Shown here piece by piece: positions 57,475 through 64,000 of a DNA stretch of 64,000 nucleotides; the first letter of the stretch is position 1; each line of letters starts with the position of its first letter. Below the pieces are notes generated by a model. The model was not told the DNA's origin. It did not search any database and saw nothing but the letters and a program-made list of their open reading frames with translations. The stretch covers positions 6,292,001-6,356,000 of the forward strand of contig NZ_AP018448.1 in NCBI RefSeq assembly GCF_030294945.1, read 5' to 3'. This stretch comes from Streptomyces graminofaciens (GTDB lineage: Bacteria > Actinomycetota > Actinomycetes > Streptomycetales > Streptomycetaceae). Made by a program: the position numbers and the translations under genes.

Positions 57475-59654
57475 ATGCAGGTCCGGTTACTCGGACCGCT
57501 GGACGTCGTCGTGCAGGGGGAGCCGCGCCCGTTGTCCGGGTTACGGCGCAAGGCGGTCCTCGCGGTGCTCGCGCTGCACGCGGGCGGCATCGTCAGTACG
57601 GACCGTCTGATCGAGCTGGTGTGGAGCGGGCGGCCCACCGGGATCAACACCGTGCAGAGCCATGTGTCCGCTCTGCGCCGGGTGCCCGGCAGCCGTTCGG
57701 CGATCACCGCCCGTTCACCCGGCTATGTGCTGGAGCTGGACACGGACGCCGGTGCCGCCGAGCGGCTGGTGCGGAGAGCGCGGCACTCCGCCGACCCGGC
57801 CACGGGCGCCGCGCTGCTGCGGTCCGCGCTGGCGCTGTGGCGGGGACGACCGTTGGTGGACGTGGCCGAAGTGCCCTGGCTCGCCGAGCAGGCCGACCGG
57901 CTCACTGGGCTCGAGTCGGAGGCCCGGCGGGCGCTGGCCGACGCCCGACTGGCGCTCGGCGAGCACACGCAGGTGCTGCCGGAGTTACGGGACACCGCCG
58001 ACCAGCACCCGTTCGACGAGCGGGTCCAGGGGCAGCTGGTGTTGGCGCTGTACCGCTCCGGGCGCCAGGCCGACGCGCTCGCGGTCCTGCGCGCCGTACG
58101 CGCCCGGCTGGCCACGGAGCTGGGCATCGATCCGGGGCCCGGGCTCCGGGAGTTGGAAGCAGCGGTGCTGCGTCAGGATCCTTCGCTGGTGGGGCCGGCG
58201 GGGGTGGCGGTGGATGTGCGGGGTGGGGGCGCGTCCGGTTCCGGGCGAGTCGTGGTCGATTCCGGGCGAGCCGTATCCGATCCGGCGCGAGCCGTGCCGA
58301 CCTCCTCTTCCCCCTGCCGCCACCTCTACGTCGCGAGCCGTGCCGACTTCCTCTTCCTCTTCCTCTGCCGCGCGAGCCGTGCCGACTTCCTCTTCCCCTG
58401 CCGCCACCTCTACGTCGCGGGCCGTGCCTGTGCCCGTCTCCGTCTCTGTCTCTGTCTCTGTCTCCGCGCGAGTCGCGTCCGGCGGCCAGAACCCACCCTC
58501 GGTGGGCCGGGCCCAGGAACTGGCCGTCCTGGACGGACTGCTGGCCGACATCGCACCCTCACCCTCCCCCTCCGTCCCCTCCCCCTCCGTCCCCTCCCCC
58601 TCCGTCCCCTCCCCCTTCCTGGTGGTCACCGGAGATCCGGGCATCGGCAAGACGCGGCTGCTCACCGAGCTGGCGCGCCGGGCGCACTCGGCGGGCCGGG
58701 CGGTTCTGTGGGGCCAGGCGACGGAGTTCGAGCAGCAGGTGCCGTTCGGGATCGTCACCGACGCGCTCGCCGACCTGGGGCCGGAGAGCCTGAGGGCCCT
58801 GTCCGACGAGGACGTGGACCTGCTCCGCGGCGTCCTGCCCGTACTGCCCGTACTGCCGGGAGCGGCCGCGGCGGTCGCCGCCCGGCGGGAGGGGCTGGGC
58901 GCGGAACGGTACCGGCTGCACCGCGCCGTACGCGCCCTGCTGGAGGCGCTGGCCGGCCCTGCGGGCCTGGTGCTCGTGCTCGACGACATGCACTGGGCCG
59001 ACCAGGGCTCTGTCGAGTTGCTGGACCACCTCCTGCGCCACCCTCCGCGCGGACGGGTGCTGGTGGCCGTGTCGTACCGGCCGCGCCAGCTGTCCGGCCG
59101 ATTACGGCAGGGCCTCGGGCGGGCCCTGAAGGACGGCGTCGTCGAGTCGATCGACCTCGGCCCGCTCAGTCCCGACGCCGTCGACGCGCTGCTGCCCGCC
59201 CGGCTGGACGGAACCCGGCGATGCGGCGTCCACGAAGCGGGCCGGGGAAACCCGTTCTACGTCCTCGCCCTGGCCGGCACCGGGACGGCCGACCCCGACG
59301 CGACGGGCGGCGAGGAACTGCCCGCGCGGGTGCGGGCCGCGCTCGCCGCCGAGCTGGACGCCCTCGCCGAGCCCGAGTTGCTGGTGGCCCGGTCGGCGGC
59401 CGTGGCGGCGGACACCGCCGAACCCGGACTGGTGGCGCACACGGCCGACCTGGGCATCGACGACGTACTTCACCGCGGCCGCCGACCCCATCGCCACCGG
59501 CCAGGCCCACCTCCTCACCGGCCACGCCCACAACGCCCTGAGCAACCCCAACGACGCCCGCACGGCTTTCCGCAGAGCACGCGTACTGCTCGACGGCTGC
59601 GGCGCACACTTGTTCGCACTCAAGGCGCTGAGCGAGGAGCATCCTGTCGGGTAG
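57475..59654 (+). pseudogene. Decayed BTAD (SARP-type) / AAA+ regulator
   Basis: The first frame encodes an OmpR-type DNA-binding domain (MQVRLLGPLDVVVQGEPRPL, VQSHVSALRR) and a bacterial transcriptional activator domain to about 58190 (VLRAVRARLATELGIDPGPG). The ATPase part continues in a second frame: SVGRAQELAVLDGLLADI and Walker A VTGDPGIGKTRLLTEL, with Walker B VLDDMHWADQGSVELL. From 59466 a third frame gives TPR-like sequence (ATGQAHLLTGHAHNALSNPN) to a stop at 59652-59654. At least two frameshifts and a large internal deletion are needed, as such LuxR-type regulators usually exceed 900 residues. The first shift falls in a repeat-rich linker (58255-58480), so slippage is a likely cause. 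Confidence 0.8.
58255..58480 (+). repeat. Low-complexity repeats in the linker of the decayed regulator
   Basis: GCGAGCCGTGCCGAC recurs three times, each followed by CCTCTTCC runs; TGCCGCCACCTCTACGTCGC recurs twice; then CTCTGT repeats tandemly. A further 18-bp CCCTCCGTCCCCTCC array lies at about 58560-58620. The frame changes inside the first block. Confidence 0.7.
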
Positions 59655-59674
59655 TTCGCGGGGGCGGGGGCGTC

Positions 59675-60029
59675 ACCTCGAACAGGACGGCCCAGCTCGG
59701 GCTCCGCCCGGTCGGGCGAGGCGAACTCGCCGACGTCGCCCGCCTGTTGGTGTCCGAGCTGGTGACGAACGTCAACCAAGCCCGTCCCACCGAAACCGGC
59801 GCACCCGCCCCTCCGCACCCGCGCCTCCGCACCCGCGCCCGTGCCTCCGCAGCCGCAGCCGCAGCCGCAGCCGCAGCCGCATGCCGAGAACGGCCGGGGG
59901 CTGCTCCTGCTGGACGGGCTCGCCCGGGAGTGGGGCGTGGGCCGGGGCTCCCCGCACGGGCATCCCGCCCCCGACAAGCGCGTCTGGTTCGAGCTGCGGG
60001 ACGCCAACTGGACCGGGTGTGGGCGATAA
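59675..60029 (+). pseudogene. Remnant of an anti-sigma-type HATPase gene
   Basis: One frame reads LGLRPVGRGELADVARLLVS then ELVTN, the N-box of RsbW-like ATPases (HATPase_c_2). About 80 bases later another frame reads ENGRGLLLLDGLAREWGV and KRVWFELRD, the G-box and end of the same domain. The middle third is missing and replaced by GCCGCA repeats (about 59846-59880). It ends just before the GNAT gene. Confidence 0.7.
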
Positions 60030-60030
60030 C

Positions 60031-60552
60031 GTGCGCCGCATGCTGCTCCTGGAACCCCTCCGCACCACCGACGACGCCCCCCTCCTCGCCGAGCTCACCG
60101 CCCTGCACGCCTCCAACCGCGACTTCTACTCCCTCAGCGGTGACTTCCCGGACGCCGACGACATCCGGCCGGAGCAGGTCGCGGCGGTGATGGAGGAGGA
60201 GTTGGCGCATCCGGACGTGGAGGTGCTCGTCGCGCGTGACGAGGGGCGCGTGGTCGGGCTGGTCATCACCCTCGCGCACCACCCCGATCCCGCCGATCCC
60301 GATCCCTGGATCGGGCTGCTGATCGTGGATGCCGAGGAGCAACGCAAAGGGTATGGGCGGGAGTTGGCGCGACGCGTCGAGGAGCGGTTCCGGCTGGGCG
60401 GCCGGGACGGCGTACGGCTCGCCGTGCTCGACAACAACCCCCGAGGGCTCGCCTTCTGGACCACCCTCGGGTACGAGGTCGTCGACCGCCGGGCCGATCT
60501 GCGGATGGGGCGGCCGTGCAGTGTGCTGCGGAAGGCGCTGCGGAGCGCATGA
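60031..60552 (+). CDS. GNAT-family N-acetyltransferase
   Basis: A 173-residue acetyltransferase. The acetyl-CoA loop is IVDAEEQRKGYGRELARRVE, preceded by EVLVARDEGRVVGLVITLA and followed by LAVLDNNPRGLAFWTTLGYE. The substrate is not evident. GTG 60031 and ATG 60040 are both possible and neither has a ribosome site. It ends 7 bp before the convergent metallopeptidase. Confidence 0.9.
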   Translation: MRRMLLLEPLRTTDDAPLLAELTALHASNRDFYSLSGDFPDADDIRPEQVAAVMEEELAHPDVEVLVARDEGRVVGLVITLAHHPDPADPDPWIGLLIVDAEEQRKGYGRELARRVEERFRLGGRDGVRLAVLDNNPRGLAFWTTLGYEVVDRRADLRMGRPCSVLRKALRSA

Positions 60553-60558
60553 GGCGCC

Positions 60559-62022
60559 TCAGGGGCTGCTCGGCTTGCCCTCCCCGTACAGCCACTCCTT
60601 CCAGATCACGTCGAAGTCCTCGTCCGGGGCCTTCTCCTCCACGTACTTCGTGAAGTCGGCCGTGCTCGCGTTGCCGTGCCGGTGGGTGGCGGCCCAGCCC
60701 CGGATGATGTCGTAGAACGTGTCGTCGCCGACCGTTTCGCGGATCTTGTGCAGGACCATGGCACCCCGCTCGTACACCGGACTGTCGGAGATGCGCGCCG
60801 CGCTCGGCGGGTCGGCGGGCGGGAAGTCCCAGACGGCCTCGCTCGACTCCGTGTCGGAGAAGTAGTCGCCCTCGTACACCGCGTCGAAGGTGTCCTGCGC
60901 GCTGTCGCCGTCGTGGTCCTCCTGCCACAGCCACTCGGCGTACGTGGCGAAGCCCTCGTTGAGCCACATGTCCCGCCAGGACTCGGGGGTGACGGAGTCG
61001 CCGTACCACTGGTGGGCCAGTTCGTGGACGAGGAGGGAGATGTCGGGGGCACCGGGGAAGACCGGGCGGTTCTGGGTCTCCAGGGCGTAGCCCACCGCCT
61101 CGGGGCGGTCGACGATCACGCCGGTGGAGGTGAAGGGGTACGCACCGAAGTTGTCCTCCGCCCACTCCATGACTTCGGGGATCCGGTCGAGGACCTTGCG
61201 GCTGTCCTGCACCTGGGAGGGGTCCACGGCCACGTACACCGGCAGACCGTCGTCCGTGGTGGAGGTGCGGATGACGTACGGGCCGATCGCGACCGTCGCG
61301 AGATAGCTCGCCATGGGCTGGGCCGTGTGCCAGGTCGTGGTCACGCCCCCGCTCCTCGACTTCCCCTCACTCCTCAGCTCTCCGTTGGAGACCGCCCGTA
61401 CGCCCTCGGGCACGGTGACCGTGATGTCGTACGTCGCCTTGTCGGAGGGGTGGTGGTTGCCGGGGAACCAGGTCATGGAGCCGGTGGGTTCGCCGAGCGC
61501 GAGGACGCCGTGGCCCTCGTCGTCGTCCCCCGTGCGCAGCCAGCCCTCCTCCGAGCCGTCCGGGTCGGTGATCGTCTTCGGTGAGCCGGAGTAGCGAACG
61601 GTCGTGCGGAAGGTCTTGTCCTTGGTCAGGCCCGCCGCCGGGCGGACGGTCAGCTCCTGGCCCGCCCGGTTCCAGCGGGCGGGCGCGCCGTCGACCTTGA
61701 CCCCGTCGACCTTCAGGCCCTTCAGGTCGAGGTTGAAGGCGCTGAGGTTCTGCTCCGCCCGTGCGGTGATCACCGCCTCGGCCTTCAGGTCGTTGTCGTC
61801 GGGGTCGTAGTCGAGGGTCAGGGCGTAGTGGGTGACGTCGTAGCCGCCGTTGCCCATCTTCGGGAAGTACGGGTCCTTGAGGCCGGCGGCGCCGGAGGTG
61901 CCGTGGGCTCCGCCGGTGTCGCCGCGGTCGCCGCCGTCGCCGGTGCAGGCGGTGAGGGTGAGGGTGAAGGTGAGGGTCAAGGCGAGCAAGGCGGCGGGGG
62001 CAAAGGGCACGGGTCGGGACAC
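60559..62022 (-). CDS. Secreted M1-family metallopeptidase lipoprotein
   Basis: A 487-residue zinc aminopeptidase-like exoenzyme. The lipobox TLTLTAC gives the lipid-modified Cys near residue 27. The N-terminal beta domain (YDVTHYALTLDYDPDDNDLK) is followed by HELAHQW at 333-339 and Glu356 in NEGFATY, the exact HExxH-18-E spacing of M1. The GAMEN-like exopeptidase site reads near VGYALETQNRP, a variant of the usual motif. The GTG start has AGGA 9 bases upstream. It is likely anchored outside the membrane and degrades peptides. Confidence 0.92.
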   Translation of the reverse strand: MSRPVPFAPAALLALTLTFTLTLTACTGDGGDRGDTGGAHGTSGAAGLKDPYFPKMGNGGYDVTHYALTLDYDPDDNDLKAEAVITARAEQNLSAFNLDLKGLKVDGVKVDGAPARWNRAGQELTVRPAAGLTKDKTFRTTVRYSGSPKTITDPDGSEEGWLRTGDDDEGHGVLALGEPTGSMTWFPGNHHPSDKATYDITVTVPEGVRAVSNGELRSEGKSRSGGVTTTWHTAQPMASYLATVAIGPYVIRTSTTDDGLPVYVAVDPSQVQDSRKVLDRIPEVMEWAEDNFGAYPFTSTGVIVDRPEAVGYALETQNRPVFPGAPDISLLVHELAHQWYGDSVTPESWRDMWLNEGFATYAEWLWQEDHDGDSAQDTFDAVYEGDYFSDTESSEAVWDFPPADPPSAARISDSPVYERGAMVLHKIRETVGDDTFYDIIRGWAATHRHGNASTADFTKYVEEKAPDEDFDVIWKEWLYGEGKPSSP

Positions 62023-62116
62023 GGCGGAGATCCTATGAGGAGGGGTTCGGCGCGGCAGGGGCCTCGGGTGATGCCCTGGGGTTGGCTCCCTTGAAGAAGA
62101 GGAGCGGATCCACCAC

Positions 62117-62236
62117 GGCACGGTTGCTCGGCACGGTTCCTCGGCACGGTTGCTTGCACGGCTCGACGGCACTGTTCCTTGGCACGGGTTCCTTGGCACG
62201 GGTTCCTTGGCACAGGTTCCTTGGCGCGGGTTCCTT
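62117..62236. repeat. Degenerate 13-15-bp tandem repeats upstream of the peptidase
   Basis: About eight units of GGCACGGGTTCCTT; the most uniform lie at about 62181-62236. They occupy the gap between the divergent metallopeptidase and the gene at 62275. No gene is seen in the gap. Confidence 0.75.
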
Positions 62237-62274
62237 CGAGCGGAGCGGGGTCGCGGGCATGACACCATCCCTAC

Positions 62275-62775
62275 GTGCTCGACATCGGCTACGCCCTCTC
62301 CAACCGCTTCCCGGACCCGCCCCAGACCGACTACCGCCGCGCGGACGTCTACGCGCTACGGCACGACCTGTTCTGCGGGGACGTCTACCTCGCCGACACC
62401 AAGGCGGACCGGGAACTGTCCACAGCCTGGGGATGGGTGCCGGTACTGGACTTCGCGTGGGCGTTGTGCGACATCGTGGAGCAAGTGGACCGGGATCCGC
62501 GCGGCAGCCGGGCCGCCGTGCCCCAGCGGGCGGAGCTGGACTTCACCGAGTCCACGGACCGGATGCTTTTCGAGCGGCGGTTCGGCTGGGTGGACATCGA
62601 GTCGGACTGGATGCCGACCGACGAACCCCCGCTCACCTTCTCCCACTCCGAACTGCGCCGTGAGGCCCGGGACTTCCTGCACGACCTGATCGCCGACCTC
62701 GTCGACCTGCACGACGACCTGGGCGAGAACCCCGCGATCTGGTCACTCCAGGCCCGCTTTCCTCGTGTTTCGTAG
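62275..62775 (+). CDS. Hypothetical protein
   Basis: A 166-residue acidic protein I do not recognise. It has YRRADVYALRHDLFCGDVYL and TAWGWVPVLDFAWALCDIVE in the first half and ARDFLHDLIADLVDLHDDLG near the end, which suggests a compact alpha/beta fold, cytoplasmic. The GTG start has no ribosome site. The sequence type (small, acidic, immunity-protein-like) is common in Streptomyces; no toxin gene is adjacent. Confidence 0.7.
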   Translation: MLDIGYALSNRFPDPPQTDYRRADVYALRHDLFCGDVYLADTKADRELSTAWGWVPVLDFAWALCDIVEQVDRDPRGSRAAVPQRAELDFTESTDRMLFERRFGWVDIESDWMPTDEPPLTFSHSELRREARDFLHDLIADLVDLHDDLGENPAIWSLQARFPRVS

Positions 62776-62833
62776 GCCGGGTGCCTGGGCTGTAGGTCTG
62801 GGGGCGCGTCGGCTGTCGTAGGGCTGGGGTGGA

Positions 62834-62945
62834 CACCGACCGCCATAGGCCCCGGGGGCACGCCGACCGCCGTGGCCCCGAGGGCAAGTCGGCCGCGGTA
62901 GGCCCCGGGGTGCACGCCAACCGCCATAGGCCCCGGGGGCACCAC
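62834..62945. repeat. Four degenerate units of about 26-28 bp
   Basis: CACCGACCGCCATAGGCCCC and similar units (CACGCCGACCGCCGTGGCCC, CACGCCAACCGCCATAGGCC) repeat in the gap between the hypothetical gene and the pentapeptide-repeat gene. No gene is seen here. Confidence 0.65.
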
Positions 62946-63012
62946 GCTGCCTGCCCGCAGGCCCGGAAAGCGCGCCCCCTACCGCCGAAGCCCGCCAAGA
63001 ACCACCCTCACC

Positions 63013-63717
63013 TCACGCCTCCACCCGAATCCCCATCTCCGCCGCCAACACCGGCCCCAGATCCACCAGCTGAGCCGCACTGATCACCGCCCCCGCCAGC
63101 CGGTCCACCCCCCTCGCGATCTCCAGGGAAGCAACCCCTCTCAGGTCCACATCGGTCAGGCTCGCCCCGCTGAGGTCCGCCCCCTTCAGCACACAGCCGG
63201 GGAACTCGACCCGTTCGAGCCGCGCCCCCGCGAAGTCCGGCTCCACCAGCACGCAGTCCTCGAAGACGACGTCCTTCAGCCTCGCCTCACGCAGGTTGAG
63301 GTAGTCGATCTTGCCGCCCCGCACCACGACCCGCTCCAACACGGCCCCGTGCAACTGCACACCGCCGAGCCGGGCGTCGACCAGCTCCACATCGCGCAAG
63401 GTCGCCTCGGCCAGGTTCGTGCCGACCCCTCGTATCCCCGTGAGGACCGAGTCGAGCACCCGGACCCGGCTCAGCCGCGTCTCGTCCACCGCGCACCCCA
63501 CCAGCACGCAGTCCATGAACCGGGCGCCCCCGCCGTCCTGCCCGACGAAGTCCTCCTCCCGGAACTCCAGCCCGTCATAGTCCCCGTCCGGCTCCAACTC
63601 CCCGCCCCCGTACGGCTCCAGGGCAGGCAGCCGCACCTCGGGCCGCCGCGCCGCCTTCACCCCCGCCGCACCAGCCATACCCACCACACCCGCCGCACCC
63701 GACCTGGTCCTCGCCAT
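63013..63717 (-). CDS. Pentapeptide-repeat protein
   Basis: A 234-residue right-handed beta-helix protein. Repeats of the A(D/N)LxX form run from about residue 60 to 200: ARFMDCVLVGCAVDETRLSR, VGTNLAEATLRDVELVDARL, LNLREARLKDVVFEDC, GARLERVEFPGCVLKGADLS and GASLTDVDLRG. Such proteins can mimic DNA and protect gyrase (Qnr/MfpA), but the face residues here do not prove that. AGGA lies 8 bases before the ATG. Confidence 0.9.
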   Translation of the reverse strand: MARTRSGAAGVVGMAGAAGVKAARRPEVRLPALEPYGGGELEPDGDYDGLEFREEDFVGQDGGGARFMDCVLVGCAVDETRLSRVRVLDSVLTGIRGVGTNLAEATLRDVELVDARLGGVQLHGAVLERVVVRGGKIDYLNLREARLKDVVFEDCVLVEPDFAGARLERVEFPGCVLKGADLSGASLTDVDLRGVASLEIARGVDRLAGAVISAAQLVDLGPVLAAEMGIRVEA

Positions 63718-63844
63718 GCCCCCATCCTGCACCCCACCACTGACAACCACCCCGAACCACACCCCTGACCTGCGAAAACACGCCTCCCCAGCCCCGATGT
63801 CACATTCCGACCCCCTCCACCAGTCGTACTCACCGAAAGGCGCC

Positions 63845-63889
63845 CCACCCGAAGACGACCCACCCGAAGACGACTGACCCGAAGACGAC
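63845..63889. repeat. Three tandem 15-bp repeats
   Basis: CCACCCGAAGACGAC at 63845 and 63860, and TGACCCGAAGACGAC at 63875. They lie 37 bp upstream of the FAD oxidoreductase start, in a place where they could affect its expression. Confidence 0.8.
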
Positions 63890-63925
63890 GCGACCGAGAG
63901 CAACCCATCTGAAGGGACCCCACCC

Positions 63926-64000
63926 ATGCACCGCCCCCTCGCCCCCATCCCCGCCCCCACGCCCGTCACCGTCATCGGCGGCGGCCTCGCCGGCCTCACC
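63926..64000 (+). CDS. FAD-dependent oxidoreductase, N terminus only
   Basis: The first 25 codons read MHRPLAPIPAPTPVTVIGGG then LAGLT, ending in the dinucleotide-binding GGGLAGL motif of FAD oxidoreductases (NAD(P)/FAD Rossmann). AAGGGA lies 8 bases before the ATG. The rest lies beyond the window, so the subfamily cannot be named. Confidence 0.75.
   Translation, partial: MHRPLAPIPAPTPVTVIGGGLAGLT

Noticed and set aside
60559..62268. Longer N terminus for the M1 peptidase
   Set aside because: The extra residues come from the tandem repeats; the GTG at 62022 gives a proper lipoprotein signal and has a ribosome site.

Overview
The window is actinobacterial chromosome, almost certainly Streptomyces. 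GC content is very high with GC-rich third codon positions, GTG and TTG starts are common, and several genes look leaderless. The families present are typical of the genus: XRE/DUF397 pairs, the DasR-type nagK-nagA locus, a CdgB-like diguanylate cyclase, TerD, DUF3263, DUF4031, a CIRCE-controlled groEL, and a threonine synthase/CysO pair. As far as I can recall, the order groEL - cold shock - cysO - thrC - gpgS - otsA/otsB - solute-binding protein - nagK - nagA - sugar kinase - cdgB - terD matches the SCO43xx to SCO427x part of the S. coelicolor core. This is therefore mostly core chromosome with small accessory insertions.

Layout. 1-10.7 kb: a partial HAD phosphatase, a HAAS-type membrane protein, a helicase-associated/WYL protein, a YqhA-IstB fusion, an XPB-type helicase and a HelD-like RNA polymerase-associated ATPase. 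10.8-16.5 kb: an exoprotein neighbourhood (serine protease lipoprotein, NPP1-type toxin, crystallin-fold killer-toxin-like protein, SGNH hydrolase) interleaved with cutC and an XRE/DUF397 pair. 16.6-26.1 kb: a membrane protein with an amyloid-like N terminus plus a solute-binding lipoprotein, an HD hydrolase, an MFS exporter, a maleylpyruvate isomerase-like/GNAT fusion, and a murR/murQ cell-wall recycling module. 26.2-33.3 kb: a SecD-head lipoprotein, a rifamycin-type glycosyltransferase behind a 23-bp palindrome resembling the rifamycin-associated element, a second XRE/DUF397 pair, secreted and membrane proteins, and a Uma2 remnant. 33.4-44.2 kb: Cu/Zn superoxide dismutase, old yellow enzyme, groEL, cold shock protein, cysO, thrC, gpgS, otsA, otsB. 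44.3-51.2 kb: an orphan sugar-binding protein and nagK-nagA sharing three dre-like (DasR) boxes, with a large TnpB-like gene lying between nagA and the pfkB-family kinase. 51.2-57.3 kb: CBM35-like protein, cdgB with a consensus Crp box upstream, flavin reductase, ArfB, TerD, ricin lectin. 57.5-60.0 kb: decayed regulator and anti-sigma ATPase remnants rich in short tandem repeats. 60.0-64.0 kb: GNAT, M1 metallopeptidase, a hypothetical, a pentapeptide-repeat protein, and the start of an FAD oxidoreductase.

How the genes connect. Amino-sugar recovery is the clearest theme: MurQ converts MurNAc-6-P to GlcNAc-6-P, NagK phosphorylates GlcNAc, NagA deacetylates GlcNAc-6-P, and dre-like boxes sit before nagK and before cutC. 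A second theme is stress: GroEL, cold shock protein, trehalose and glucosylglycerate synthesis, SOD and TerD. A third is antibiotic defence: the palindrome-headed glycosyltransferase, the HelD-like ATPase and an MFS exporter. A second-messenger link is suggested by a Crp box upstream of the c-di-GMP synthase.

Limits. Everything here was read by eye. Family names rest on recognisable motifs, and operator names on matches to consensus sequences I remember. I saw no tRNA, rRNA or CRISPR array.
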